Part shown: positions 22,873-37,800 of the stretch, in pieces
How the letters are laid out: every line of letters begins with the position of its first letter
Position numbering within the stretch: position 1 is the first letter of the stretch
NCBI GenBank assembly: GCA_024102795.1
Contig: JAGFJK010000002.1
Span: 1-45,958 of the forward strand
From: Pirellulaceae bacterium
GTDB taxonomy: Bacteria > Planctomycetota > Planctomycetia > Pirellulales > Pirellulaceae
Reading direction: 5' to 3'
Length of the DNA stretch: 45,958 nt
Notes under the pieces: model-generated
Seen by the model: only the letters and a program-made list of their open reading frames with translations
Databases searched by the model: none
Told to the model about the DNA's origin: nothing
Made by a program: the position numbers and the translations under genes

Positions 22873-25800
22873 GTGACATACCGCAACGCACCTCAGCGGC
22901 AGCCCCGTCGCAAGAACGCCACTTTCCGAGCCGGCCGGCAGCGCCGAATCGGACGCCAGGAGCTTCGTTCGGAGAGCCGCCGCCGCTTGCGGGTGGAGCA
23001 TCTGGAAGCTCGGCAACTGCTGGCCACACTGGGTGGGATGCACGACCTGGTCGGCAGCGACCTGGCGGGGATCTACAACGAGTATCTGACGGCTTCGACC
23101 GGTGGCGAGTCGAATTCGGGCGGGGCGACGTTTGTTTCCGAGCGGGCCAACGACTTCCTGTTCGATGGCGGCTCGGTCTTTGTCGAGGTACGGACGACGG
23201 GCGAGTTTGACTCGTTGCTCGGCACGCTGCAGGCGGCCGGTTTCCGGTCGCTGAATCAGTCGCGCGAGCATGCCGCGGTCGACGGTTTCCTGCCGATCAC
23301 GGAGGTGGGGACCGTGGCTGCTGATCCGGCGATCTACGTCTATCCGGTCTGGCAAGACGGGACCAACGCGCAAGGTTCGGAGGCGAACGAGGCCGAGCAA
23401 ACGCTGCTGGCCGATTTCGCCAAGCAGATTTTCGGCATCGACGGCACGGGCGTGACCGTGGGCGTGATCTCCGACACGGCCGACTCGGTTGGAGGCGGCC
23501 TGGCGGATTCGGTCGCCACGGGCGACTTGCCGGCGGGCGTGACCGTGATCCGACCCGACCAGAGTCCCGGCATTGACGAAGGGCGGGCGATGCTGGAGCT
23601 GGTATACGACATCGCCGAGGGCGCCGCGCTGCAGTTTGCGTCGGGGCAGCCGTTCAGCGACCTGGCGATCGGCACTGCGATCGACGCCCTGCGGCTGGCC
23701 GGATCGGACATCATCGTGGACGACCTGATCAGCATCCGCAACCAGCCCTGGTTCCAGGACGGCATTGCCAGCCAGGCGGTGACGGCCGCCTTCAACGCCG
23801 GCATTCCCTATTTCAGCTCGGCCGGCAACCGCGGCACGGGCGGCTTCGAAACGCCCACGAATTTCTCGAACGACACGGTCTTCGGCATCAACGGCGACTT
23901 CCAGGACTTTGACCTGGGCGGCGGCACCGACTACACGCACACGATCAGCCTGTCGCCGGGCAACAACACGATCTACTTCCAGTACGACCAGCCACTGGGC
24001 GGCGTCACCTCGGACCTGGACATCCGCGTCTACGACATGGGCGGGACGCTGATCGACGATGGCTTGGACTTCAATACCACTACTCAGCGACCGTGGGAAA
24101 ACGTCTCGGTCTTCAACCCGGGCCCTGGCCTGATGAACGTGCAGTTGACGGTCCAACTGTTCAGCGGGGCGGCGCCGACGCGGTTCAAGTGGATCAACAT
24201 CGGCGGCAGTCCGAACGGCCCGGTCGAGCACGTCGGACAGCCGGGAACTTTTGTGACGGGCCACGAGCCGGGCCATAGCGGGTCGGCCAACGCGATCGCG
24301 GTGGGCGCCGCCAACTTCGCCACGCCCACGACGCCGGAAGGGTTCACCTCGGTCGGTCCCACGTCGCGGTCGCTCACACCGGGCGGTGCCGCGATGCCAC
24401 TGCAGATTATCCAGAATCCGAATCTGACCGCGCACGACGGCGTTTCCACCAGCGTGCCGGGTTTTGGCAGCTTCTTCGGCACCTCGGCGGCCGCTCCCAA
24501 CGCGGCGGCGATCGCGGCGCTGCTGCTGGACATCAACCCCAGCCTGACGCCGACGCAAGTCGCCAACATCCTGGCCACCACGGCCACCGACATCGGCGCC
24601 CCGGGCTTCGACTTCGTGACCGGTGCCGGCGTGGTGAACGGCGTGCGAGCGGTGCTGGCGGCCAACAACGGCGTGCTGGAACTGAACGGTACGGCGGGCA
24701 ACGACGAGATTGAAATCCAGGTCAACGGCGGCAACAACACGCTGCTGGACGTGATCTACAACGGGGTGACGCTGGGCCAGATCCCGCGGGCCGACATCAC
24801 GTCGATCGAGGTCTACGGTCTGGGCGGCACGGACACGTTCCGAGTTGACTTCGGCAACGGCGATCCGGTACCGGCCGGCGGCATCGACTACTTTGGCGGT
24901 GAATCGGCCGGCGACAACGACAGCCTGGAAGTGATCGGCTACAACGTCGGCACGGTGACGGTCACCCACACGGGCCCCGAATCGGGAGTCGTCCTGATCG
25001 GCGGCGCGGCCCCGATCGATTTCTTCGAGACCGAGCCGCTGCTGCTGGGCGGCACGGCGGCCAACCTGATCATCAACCTGCCGGCCGTCAGCAATCCCGA
25101 CGCCGTGTTGGCCGACGACCTGGGCGGCGTGCCGGGCGTATCGGAACTCCGCGGTTCGACCTTTGAAGACACCACGTTCACCAATCCAGGCACCTCGCTG
25201 ACGGTCAACGCATTCGGTGGCGCCGACTCGATTACGATGTTGACGCTGGACGCCGGGTATGCCGCCACAACGAATATCAACACGGACGGCGGGATCGATC
25301 AGGTCATGATCGCGGACACGCCGGCCAACACGACGACCAATGTGGACACGGGCGCGGGCGTGCCGGGTGACCTGCTCGTCGTCGGGGCCCTGCCCGGCAG
25401 TGGCGGTACGATTGCCACAACTTTCGCCCAGTTCAACACGGGCCAGGGTACGCTGGATTTCCTCGGAGCGAACTCGATCATTAACTACGACGATGGCGGC
25501 GGGGTGGGCGAGCTGTACGTCGACGACTCGGCGGACGCCACCGCCGACAACGTGACGATCACCAGCAGCTCGATCACCGGCGCCTCGCCGGCCACCATTA
25601 ACTACGTGGGCCCGAATGTGAACATCGTCCAGTTCGCCGCGGGCACGGCCAGCGATACGCTGAACATCACCAGCACGGGGGCCGACGATTTCAGCGGCGG
25701 CCGGACGACGGTGTTCGGCAATGTCGGTAATGATGTGTTTGCGATTGCCGCCGACATGCTCAGCGGTCGCAACACATTCAACGGCGACGGCGGCAACGAC

Positions 25801-28800
25801 ACGTTCAACGTGAATCTTCCCGCCGGTACCACGGTGGGCCAGAATGACGTCGGTTACTCGCCGTTTGCTGACCTGATCATCAATGGCGACTCGCCCGCCA
25901 GCGACAACGCGAACCGCGACCGGGTGAACATCAACCTGGTTGCGGGCGACGCCACGGTCCGCAACGTCGGCATTGACTACAGCACGACCGGCGGCACCGC
26001 GGGCATCACCGGCCTGGGCGCGGGAACATTCACGGTCAACACGACCGAAACCGTGGTCTATACGGGCGGCACGGATAACAACGACATTCTGACAGTCACC
26101 GGTTCCACCAACGGCGGTGAAGTTCTCTCCGTCACGCCAATCTCGGCCACCGAGGCGAACGTCTTCCTGAACGGCAACCCAATGTTGACGGTGCCTCCGG
26201 GAACGTCCAACAACAACAATCCGGGCGTGGCCGGCGGGGCCGCCGGCCCGGATCTGAGCCTGCGCGGTTTGGCCCAGGCGACCGGCCTGACGATCGCTGG
26301 CGGCGGGGGTGCGGGTGATCGAATCGTCGTCAACGCTCCGACCGAAACCGGGACGGGCGTGGGCTTCGCGGGCAACCCGGCCGCCGGACTCAACTCGACC
26401 GTCCGGGCCGCGAACGCCGCCTTCGATAACATCACGATCAACCAGAATTCTGTCGCCATTACCAACTTCAGCGCGGGCGGCGCGGGGACGGCCCTGGTGC
26501 AAACCAATATCGGCGCGGGTTTCGGCACGATCGCCGGGCAAGCGACCGTCACGGTCAACACGGGTGACGAAGCGGGTGTTCGCCCCGCGGCATTCGGCGC
26601 CGGCAACGGCGCTGGCCTGGTGGCCGACGACGTCACCGCGACGCTCTCGACGCTGTTCCGCTTCCAGATCAACGCCGGCCTGCCGCTGCCTCCGGGGGCG
26701 GCGCCGCTGACCGGCGACCGGCTCAACCTGGTCACTCCGGGCGATGTCAACATCTACAGCGACGCCGCCGATCCACCCAACGTCTCCATCAGCTCGGACG
26801 TGGGTGGTACCCCGACCCAGCCGGTCACCAGCAACAATGTCGAACTGCTGCTCGTCACTTCCGGCAGCGGCGTCGTCAACATCCTGGGCGACAACAACAA
26901 CACCGCCACGCAGAATGATGCGATCGTGGTCCTGGGCCAGGACGTCGACCAAGCGCTGCCTGGCGGCGATCTGTTCGGCGACAACGAATTCCAGCTTCTC
27001 ATCGGCGGCGACAACACGCAATCGCTGCTCAATCGCGCGCCGGTCTCCGTGCGCAACGTGCTGCAACTGAACATCTCCAGCTTCAACGGGGACGACGACA
27101 TCGTCATCGACCCGTTCGCCAACACCACCACGCGCTGGGAAGTCGTCACCAACGTCGACAGCGGAGCAGGCGACGACGATGTCACGTACGGCAACGTCAT
27201 CAGAAACGTGTACGTCGATAACGAGCCCGACGGCAGCCAGGCGGCGATGAGCGAGAATGTGACCGTCACCCCGACGCTCATCCCGGGCGCTGGCGAGATC
27301 GCCGTTCCCGGCGTGGCCACCATTCATTTCCAGAACACGGAAGACCTGAGCTTCCTGCTGAACAATGCCACGGCGGGAGACACCGACACGCTCACCATCC
27401 GTGGCACCGACAGCAACCTCTCGGATATCTTCACGATTCGACCCGACGCGGCGGGCAACGACGCCGAACCGCTGGTCGACCTCGATATCGGCGCTGCCCT
27501 CACGCAAATCCTGCAGATCGAAAACGTCGCCTTGGTCGCACCGGGTGGGGCGCAGTTCTTCATCACCGCGATGAACTTCGAGGGCCTGGGGGGGAGCGAT
27601 ACCTTTAACCTCCTGCCCAGCGCCAACGGCACGGTCCTGAACATCGACGGCGGCAACCCGACGTTCAATCCGCTGTCCGGCGACGTGATTGTGGTTCCCG
27701 CTCCCGCCGACCCGACCAACCAGGTCTCGTGGCAGGCAGGCGCGACGAACGACAGCGGCACGATCGTATCGACCCTGGCAGGCACGGCTCGAGCCGCGGT
27801 GAACTTCAGCCACGTCGAGGGAATCACGGTCGATAACGGCGGCGCCATTACGATCGTCGGTACGAACGGCGACAATGACATCACCGTGAACGGCACGGCC
27901 GCCGACGCCTTCACCGCGGCGATCGACGGCGGACCGACGGTGCAGTTCAATGCCGTGACCAGCCTCCAGATCAACGGGCTCGGCGGCGACGACGACATCG
28001 ACTTGACGGTCGGGCCGCTGGCGATTACCTCCATCGACATTGACGGCGGCGATCCAACGGCCAGCGACACCGTGCTGGTCAACGGTACGCCGGGGCAGGA
28101 CAACGTGAGCTACACGCCCACGGGCGCGGATAGCGGAAGCGTTACTGGCTTGGGGTCGCCAATCAACCTCACGGCGACCGAACACCTGATCTACAACGGC
28201 CTGGGCGGCGGCGACGCGCTGACCATCTTCGGTGACGGACTGGATGCTGTCTTCGGCTCGGGCGATACGTTCGTCCATACGCCCGGTTTGTTCCGGGACG
28301 CCGGACGCATTGATCTGAACGCGGCGCCGATCGTTGGGCCGATTGTGCAGATGTTGGGCCTGAGTTACGAGCAACTGGGCGCAGTACCTTTTGCCGGTGC
28401 CCCAGTGGTCAACTTTGTCGGGGATCCGGTCGGTTTCTTCCCCACGCCCGACCAGCTCATTGTGCGCGGCACCGACAATTCGGATGACTTCGACGTCTCT
28501 CCATTGGCCGCCAACGCCAGCGGGGTTAATCTCACCACGGCCGTCGGCCAGCATGTACCGCTGGCGACGGTGGACTTCGAGTTCTTAACGCTCGTTGGGC
28601 TCGACGGCGACGACGTCTTCAACGTCAACGCCGGCCACGAATTCCAGACCATCGACATCGAGGGAGGCGATCCTTCCGCCAGTGACGAATTGTTCCTGTT
28701 CGGAGCGCCGAATACCGCCGAGGCCGTGGGCTTTCGGCCATCAACCGTCGTGCCCTCCATTACCCGCATCACGGGACTGGGTGGCACGATCAGCACGACC

Positions 28801-31800
28801 GACGTGGAACGCATTCGCTACGACGCGCCGGACAACAACGACAGCGTGACGATCGATCCGGGTTTCGGCAACCAGACGGTGCGTGTGGACAGCGCCACCG
28901 ATTTCTCGGACCGGATCGTCTCCAGCAGCCTGCCGGAGATCGGCATCACGCAGGCGCCGAGCGTTGTTCATATTGCTCCCAATCCGGCCAGCGCCGCCAG
29001 CACCGAGGTGACGTTCGCCACCAACGACTTGTGGAGAATCAGCGACAACACGACCTACCAGACTTCGTTGCGGGCGCAGGATACCTTGGTGATCGAGGGC
29101 AACGCCGCGGCCAACCAGTACACGGTCATCAACCCCGCGGTGGGCGCGGTTCAGATCACGGATGTCTCGCCCGGCGTCGGCGTCGTCGTGCTGGAGACAG
29201 GCGCGCTGGGTGGCCCGGCGAGCCTGGTGATCAACACCCTGGGCGGCGACGACATCGTCGCCGTGGTCAACAACGCCGCGGGCGGCCCCGTGACGATCCC
29301 GGTCACCTACCACGGTGAAGACGGCAACGACCTGCTGCAAGTGATTTCCAACGCGGCATCCACCGGCACGACGTATTCGCCGGGGCCCGCGGCCGATAGC
29401 GGCCACATCGCTCAGTCCGGCGGGGTGAACGTTTTCTTCACAGGTCTCGAGCCGGTGCAGATTCTGGGTGCCGGAGCCGCGGATTCACTGACCGTCAACG
29501 GCACGCCCGCCGACAACGCGATCAACTACACGCAAGGCCCCGGCGGCGGCATTCTGGCGGGCAACACGGGCCTGGTGACGGTGGACAACTTCGAGTCGGT
29601 CGAATTCAACAACTTCGGCACGTTGAACATCAACGGCCTGGCCGGCAGCGACACGATCAACCTGAACAATCCGGTAACGCCCGTCGCGCTGAACGCGATC
29701 AACGTCGACGGCGGCGATCCGACGGCAAGCGACACGGTAGTCGTCAACGTGGCCACGGCGGCCGTGATCAGCGACCTGACCGCGGACGGCGCGACGATCA
29801 CCCGCACCGGCGAATCGACGGTGTTCGTGACCAATGCGGAATCGCTGATGATCGTTGGCGACGGCAGCGCCAATCTGACCATCCAGGGTACCGGCGGTAG
29901 TGACACGATCGTGCACACGCCCGGCTCGGCCATCGATGCCGGAGCGGTGCGCGTGGACAACCTGTTGCCGATCAGCTACCAGAATCTGGGCGCCGGCTCG
30001 ACGCTGACCGTCGATGGCCTCGTCGGGAACGACACGTTGGTGGCCAACGGCACGTCCTCCTCGGACCAGTTCGACGTGGAGGACACGACCGGCACGGTGA
30101 CGCTTACCAGCTCGCTGGGCTCGCATCTGGCACTGCAGCAGGGCAACGTCGAAACCCTCACCCTCGACGGCCTGGACGGCGACGACAACTTCACCATCAA
30201 CGCCGATCAGCCGTACAACGTGATTAGCGTCCTGGGCGGCGGTCCCGGTGCCAGCGACGTGTTGCAAGTCAACGACGTTTTCGGCGCTGCGGACACGTTT
30301 ATCGTCAACCCTGGATTCGACAATGGGCAAGGTACGGTCACGGTCAACGCCCTTCCCGTCGCTTACCTGGGCGTGGAGCATGTGTTGCTGCAGGCCAGTA
30401 GCGACGCCGGCGACGCCCTGACGGTGAACGACGACCTGGCCGACAACGCCTGGACGGTGCTGGCGGGTCCGATCTTCGGCGATCGCGTCCAGATCGACCA
30501 GCGCGAAAGCGTGGACTTTACGGGCTTCGACACGGTGGATCTGGAGAACGACTTCGGCACGGACGTCTTCAACATCTACCCCACCAACCTGACGGGTTTC
30601 ACTGGCAGCTTCACGGTCACCGGCGCGACGCCGGACGACGTTCTCAACCTGTTCGGCACGCCGGCTGGCGACGCCATCACGTCCGCGGCCGCGGATGTCA
30701 CGGTCAATGGCGTGACGATCACCGCGGGCACCGGGCTGGCGCTTACCGCCATCCACGGCCTGGAAGGTGACGACAACATCAACCTGTCGGCCTTCACCCA
30801 AACGGCCTTGCACATTCTGGGTGGCGACGGCGACGACACCGTCATCGGCTCGAACCAGGTCAATGTGGGCGACCTGATCGACGGCGGCGCGGGCGACGAC
30901 GCGCTGAACGGCGGCGCGGGCGACGATACGCTCCACGGCGGCGACGGCAACGACGTCATCATCGGCGGCGCCGGCAACGACGTGGGGTACGGTGGAGCGG
31001 GCAATGACCGCTTCGGCGATCCGGCCATCGCCGATCCAACCGCCAATGACGGCGGCAACGATCAGTTCTTCGGCGGCGACGGTTCCGACACGTTGGTCTG
31101 GGATCCCGGCGACGGCAGCGACCTGTTCGAAGGCGGCGAGGGCGCTGACGTGATGATTTTCAACGGCAGCGGCGGGGCGGAAGTCTTCACGTTCAACGCG
31201 GTCGGAACTCGGCTGGAGTTCCTGCGCAGTCTGGGCGCGATCGACATGGACCTGGCGGATGTGGAACAGATCAACCTGAATGCCAACGCCGGCGTGGACA
31301 GCGTCGTTGTCAACGACCTGTTTGACACGGACGTTCAATTCGTGTCGCTGAACCTCGGCACCGACGCCAGTACTGACTCGGTGACCATCAACGGCCGGCC
31401 CACCGACGACTCCTTGATGCTCACGTCCCCCGCCGCGGGCCAATTACTGCTCACCGGTCTGACGTACACGGTCAGTCTCGCGACGACGGAACCCGCCGAT
31501 CTGTTGACGCTCAATGGCAACACGGGCGACGATCAGATCACGGCCGCCCCAGGCGCCGAAGCGATCATGACGACCACGCTGAACGGCGGACTCGGCGATG
31601 ACCAGCTCACCGGCAACGTCTTGAATATCAACGGCAACGAAGGAAACGACACGCTGGTCGGCGGGCCCGGCAACCAGACGTTCGACGGCGGCCCCGGCGA
31701 CGATACGTTCGTCGGCAACGGCGGCACCGACAACGTCGGTGGCGGACTGGGGTCCTCGGTCGGCGACACGATTCTGCTTTCCGGTACCACCGGCGCCGAT

Positions 31801-34800
31801 ATCTTTAACCTGTCGCTCAGCGCGACCGGACAGTTGATCGCCACGGTCAATGGACTCACCACAACATACGCCAATTTAATCGGCGGCCCGATCGCCACGT
31901 CGGGCGTCGAGCAGATCCTGGTGCAAGGCCTGGCGGGCGACGATACCCTGACCGTCGATAGCACGAACGGCGCGATTCCGATCCCGATCAACTACGAGGG
32001 GGGCAACAATGCCGACTTCCTGACGTTGACCGGCGGCGTCGCCACCTCGAACACGTATCAGGTCGGACCCGGCGTCGGCGAGGGGACCAGCACGATCGTC
32101 ATCGGCGGTGTCACGCAAGTCGTTCGCTTCAGCAATCTGGAACCGGTGCTGGACCTGGTCGGGGGTCCGCTGGCGGTGTACGGCACGAATGCCGACAACG
32201 CCATCAACTACACGCAGGGCGGCGTGGCGGCCAACGGTCTGGTCAGCGTCGACGGTTTCGAAACCATCGAGTTCTCGAACAAGACCACGCTGTCGATCAA
32301 CGCCTTGGCCGGCAGCGACACGATCAACCTGCACAACCCGGCGACTCCCACCGGCCTGACCGCCATCACGGTCAACGGCGGCGATCCGACGGCCAGCGAC
32401 ACGGTGATCGTCAATGGCACGGCGGGGCAAGACACGGTGACGATCGATCAACTGACGGTCGCCGGCGCCCGAGTCACGGGCCTGGGCCCGGTGATCAACA
32501 TCGCCGCCGCCGAGCATCTGACTTACAACGGCCAAGGCGGCAATGACAACCTGATCTACACACTGCCCGCCGGTGGTCACACCTCGCGCTTCACTCCCGG
32601 CGACACCTCCGACAGCGCCGGCATCGTCTCGTACCAGAACGGCGGTACCGGGGCGCTGATTCCGTTCGACTACACAAACGTTGGCGCGTTTCTCAATTCG
32701 GTCACCTTTACCAACGTGTCCGGTACGCGAACCAACAATCTGATTGTCGATGGCACGCAGACGGCCGATCGGTTCACGCTGGTCGGCGGCACGGTGCGAA
32801 TGACGGATAACCTGTCCACGCCGCGGATCGTGGCCTTGATGACGCCAGGCGTGGCTTTCCTGGAGTTGAACGGTCTGGAAGGCGACGACGACTTCAACCT
32901 GAGCGCCCCGCTGCCGTTCACGCAAGTTTTCATCGAAGGCGGCGGGCCCTCGGCGTCCGATTCGGTCAGCGTCACGGGCGACGGCGGCTCGGCGGTCAAT
33001 GCCACGATCGGAAACCTGGATGGTTCGGCATCGCTCACGGGCGGCGGACTGGGCTCGGTGAGCATTCGGGAAGTCGAGGTGCTGAACGTTTCCTCGCTCA
33101 ATCAGAACCTGAATGTCAGTACCACCACGGCACCTGACGTGTTGCACGTGACTCCCACGGGCACGAACGCGGCGCGGTTCCAGGCCAACGGCGTGTCGCC
33201 GGTGCTGAGCGCCCTGGGAATCGCCACGCTGAACGTCAACCTGGGTGGCGGCAGCGATCAGTTGGTGGTCCACGGCACCGAGGCCGGCGAGACGATTGCC
33301 GTGACGGGTGCGTTGGTCACCGTTGGCACGTTCGAAACGGTCAATTACGCGGCCGCCGAAAGCGTGACGGTCAACGGCGGCTCCGGCAGCGACACGTTCA
33401 ACGTGACTCCGTCGGCCGTGCCGTACTTGATCAACGGCGGCAACCCGATCGGGATTTTGCAGCAACCGGTCGGCGACGTGCTGAACCTGATCGCCGGGGC
33501 TGCGTTTACTTATCTGCCGGGGCCCGAGCCGGATTCCGGCACATGGCAGGTGGCCGGCCAGGCGCCGGTTTCGTTCGACGAGATCGAGTTGCTGCAAGTC
33601 AACGGCGTGAACTACATACTGCCCGACCAGTTCGACCAGCCGGACGTGATCTTCCCCGGCAACAACAGCATCGCCACGGCCACCGTGCTGGGCAGTTTGC
33701 CTCAGGTCACGATCCGCGACCTGACGCTGCACCGAACGGGCGTGGGCGCCTTTGATATCGATGAGGACTTCTTCAAGATCACGGCGCACAGCACGGGCAA
33801 GCTGATCATCAACGCCTACTTTGTGGATGCGGACGGCGACGTCGACATCCAGTTGCAGGACGCCGCCGGCAACATCATCGCCATTTCTCAGAGCGTCAGC
33901 GACGACGAGCAGATCATTGTGCCGGTGGTCAGCCAGCAGATGTATTTCCTGCGGGTGTACAGCGCCGATGGCATCGCCAACATCTACGACCTGGAGATCG
34001 AGAATTTCGCGGCGCCCGTGCCCAGCACCGTGGTGCTGGACCCGAACGACGACAGCGGCATGATGAACAACGACCTGGTCACGTACTACGACGACGCCCG
34101 GGTCTACGTCATCGCCGACCTGCAGGACTTCGCCGACATGGGCATCGACATCCTGACCCCGACCGAGATCGCCAACGGCGAACCCGGCGCGGCGGTCGAG
34201 GTGTTCGCCAACGGGTCGTCCGTCGGCTTCGCCACGCAGGTCGGCGCGCTGAACACGCTGTTCAGCTTCAACTTCGACCCCACGGGCGTGGCCAATGGTT
34301 CGTGGAGCCAGTTGATTCCGATCAACGGCGGCACCGCGGTGGCGCCCGCCAACCAGGGCTATTTCAACATCGTCACGGCCGCCGTGCGGATCTTCGACGG
34401 CCAGGCCAACCAGGCCACCGGGCGGACCACGATGAGTGCTTCGGAAGACGTGCACTTCGATCCGAACGCGCCCGACGTCGCCCTGGCCACAATCGACCTG
34501 CTGAACGCCAGCGACAGCGGGCACACGGTGGGCGACAACATCACGAATATCAGCCAACCGGCGTTCGCGGGCGTGGCCGAGGAGAACACCAAGATTCGGT
34601 TGTTCGCCAACGGCGAACTGGTGGGCCAGAGCGTCGTCAACTCCGACCGCTCGAATGGCTCGGTCGCTCCATTCAACAACGACGGCCTGGGCATCTGGGA
34701 GATCACCGTCGAACCGCTGGTGGACGGCGACTACGACATCACGATCGAATTGGAAGACGTGGCGGGCAACGTCAGCCCGCGGTCGCCCGTGCTGCTGACG

Positions 34801-37800
34801 ATCACCGTCGATACGCTCGACCCGCAGCGGCCGACGATCGACCTGGTGGGCGTGGACGTGGTGGACAACGACAAGCTGGGCGTCGCTCCGATCCCCTCGG
34901 ACACCGGCCTGGACACGATGGACAACAACACCCGCGGCTTCGCCCGCGACCCGGTCGCCGGCACCGCCCAGGTGCAGGTCCGCGTGTCGGCCGAGCCGGG
35001 CGGAATCGTGGTGATCAAGGATGGCGAGAACCCGATCGACACCTTCGAAATGCCGTCGATGATCACCACGACGTTCGCGCTGAGCGGGGCTCAGGAAGTG
35101 CCGCCGAATGGCTCGCCGGCCACGGGCACCGCCACGATCACGCTGGACACGCACACCGGCGACTTCACCTGGGACGTCAGCTACACGCCCCTGCAAGGCG
35201 TATTCACCGTCGCGCATTTCCACGGACCGGCGCCCCAAGGCTTGAACGCTCCGGTCGAGGTGCCGATCACCGCCACGGTGAATCCAGTCACCCGGACGGC
35301 CGTCGGCGCGGCCGTGCTGAGCGCCGAGCAGATCACCGATCTGCTGGCCGGGCAGTGGTATTTGAATATTCACACCAATCTGTTCCCCGGCGGCGAGATT
35401 CGCGGCCAGGTGTTGTACTCGCCCGCCAACGACTTCGTGTTCCGCACGCTGACGCTGGACGAGGACCCGCATCCGCTGAGCGTCGAGGTGTTCGACTGGG
35501 CCGGCAACCGCAGCGCCCAGTCCGAGGAACTGCTGGTGACGATCGACATCACCCCGCCGCCCGCTCCCACCACGCCCGACCTGCTGGCCTCCAGCGACAC
35601 GGGCATGGTGAGCACCGACAATGTGACCAGCATCAACACGCCGGCCTTCTTAGGCACGGGCGAGGCCAACGGCAAGGTGACCATCTTTGCCCGCAACACG
35701 GCCACGAACATCACGCAGATCGTCGGCCAGGGCCTGATCGGCTCCGACGAGAGCGACCTGGTGCTGGACAACGAGATCGGCGTCTGGGAAGTCACCATCG
35801 AACCGTTGGCCGACGGCGTCTACGAGATCACGGCCGACGTCGAGGACAAGTACGGCAACATTGGAGTCGCCTCGACCGCGCTGACGATCGAAATCGACAC
35901 CCAGGCTCCCAACACGCCGTACCTGGACCTGATCGCCGCCAGCGACACGGGCCGGCACGATGAAGACAATGTGACTAACGACAACACGTTGACCTTCACC
36001 ATGGCCACGCTGGACCGCACCGCGCGGCCGACCGAGTTCAGCCACATCTTCGCCACCAACTTCAAATTCCGCATCTTCGTGCGGCCCGAGGCGGCGGCGA
36101 CTGGTGTGACCGGCCAGGAACTGCTGATCTACGATTCCGCGGTCGACGCCACCATTCCGCCGGCCAATATCGCCAACGGACTGACCAGCCTGGACTTCCT
36201 GGAACGCGTGATGCAGCAGTTGCCCGACGGCTACCACAACTTCAAGCTGGAAGTCGAGGACCGGGCCGGCAACATCAGCGAGGACTACCTGCTGGATATT
36301 GTCATCGACACCCAGGCCTTCCTGGGCGACGCGAACCTGCATCCGGACAGCGACAGCGGCGTCTGGGGCTTCCCGGCGACGCTGGCCGACCGGATCACCG
36401 AGGACAGTGTGCCGAGCTTCTTCGGCGTGGCCGAGGCGAACAACGTCGTCACCGTGGCCATCGACGGCATCCCGTCGGGCACCGCGGTGGCCGTGCCCCT
36501 GGACGGCAACGATGCCTTCCAGCCGCAGGACCCGCCGTACCAGGGCGTCGAGGGGAACTGGCGGATCGACACGATCCGCAACCTGGCCGATGGTCTGCAC
36601 TCGGCCGTGTTCACCTTCGAGGACCTGGCGGGCAACCGCGTCAGCACCGCGCCGCTGCAGTTCTTCATTGATACCGAAGGGCCGCGGATCGAGAACGTCA
36701 CGTTCGGCGAGATCAGCGTCGATGGCGCGGTTTCGTTCGACGGCGTGACCAGCCTGTTCGAGCCGAAGCCGAGCGGCGGGCCCGATCCGCTGGTCCACAG
36801 CATCGTGGTCCACTACAGCGACGGCCCGAACCGCGTCAATCCGTTCCTGTACGATCCGGTCTTCCAGGCCCTGGCGCTGGAAGAGGGGAACTACAGCGTG
36901 GTGGGCGACGCCAACGGCAACATCCCGATCGTGGATGTGAACCTGATCAGCGTCTTCACCGGGCCCGGACGGGCGACCGCCGCCTACGAACTGGTGTTCG
37001 GCGTGCCGCTGCCCGACGACCGGTTCACCGTGACGGTGTCCGATTCGATCAAGGACGTGGCCGGCAACGCGCTGGACGGCGAATCGAACGCGGCCGCACC
37101 GTTCGACGGCAACGATGTGCCCAACAACACGCCGCCGGTCTTCCCCACGGGCGACGGCGAACATGGCGGCGAGTTCGTGGCCCGCTTCACGATCGACAGC
37201 CGCGCGGAACTGGGCGTGTGGGGCGCCGGCAGCGTCTGGGTCGACACCAACGGCAACTCGATCTTTGATCCGGAGAACGCCGACTACGTCAACCGCGACA
37301 TCATCTACACGATGGGCATCACCAGCGACGACGTGTTCGCCGGCAACTTCTCCGGTCCCGGACCGGACGGCATCTTCGGCACTCAGGACGATCGCAACCC
37401 GGCCTTCATCGCGGGCGACGCCATCGCCGACGGCTTCGACAAGCTGGCCGCCTGGGGCGACGTCGGCGTGGCGGGGCAAGCCACGTTCAACTTCCGCTGG
37501 CTGATCGACCTGGACAACGATGGCCGGCCCGACCTCGTGTCCGACGATCCGAACCTGGTCGACGGCTACCCGGTGGCGGGCAACTTCGACGGCGTCGCCT
37601 TGAACGGCGACGAGGTCGGCCTGTTCAGCGGCGGCGGCCTGACCGGCGGCGGCACGTGGTACTTCGACACCAACCACGACTACCTGCTGGACACCAGCGT
37701 GACGATCCCCGGCATGATCGGCCTGCCGATCGTGGGCGACTTCAACAACGACGGCGTCGACGACCTGGGCGTCTGGTCCAACGACTTCTTCTCGATCAGC

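Noticed and set aside
22726..28554. A 1942-residue open frame antisense to the giant gene (also 29485-31443, 31876-35472 and 35650-38187 on the minus strand)
   Set aside because: The giant gene rarely uses TTA, CTA or TCA, so antisense stops are scarce. The antisense protein is a featureless Val/Arg/Asp-rich sequence with no motif, while the plus frame has clear domains, a ribosome site and a terminator.
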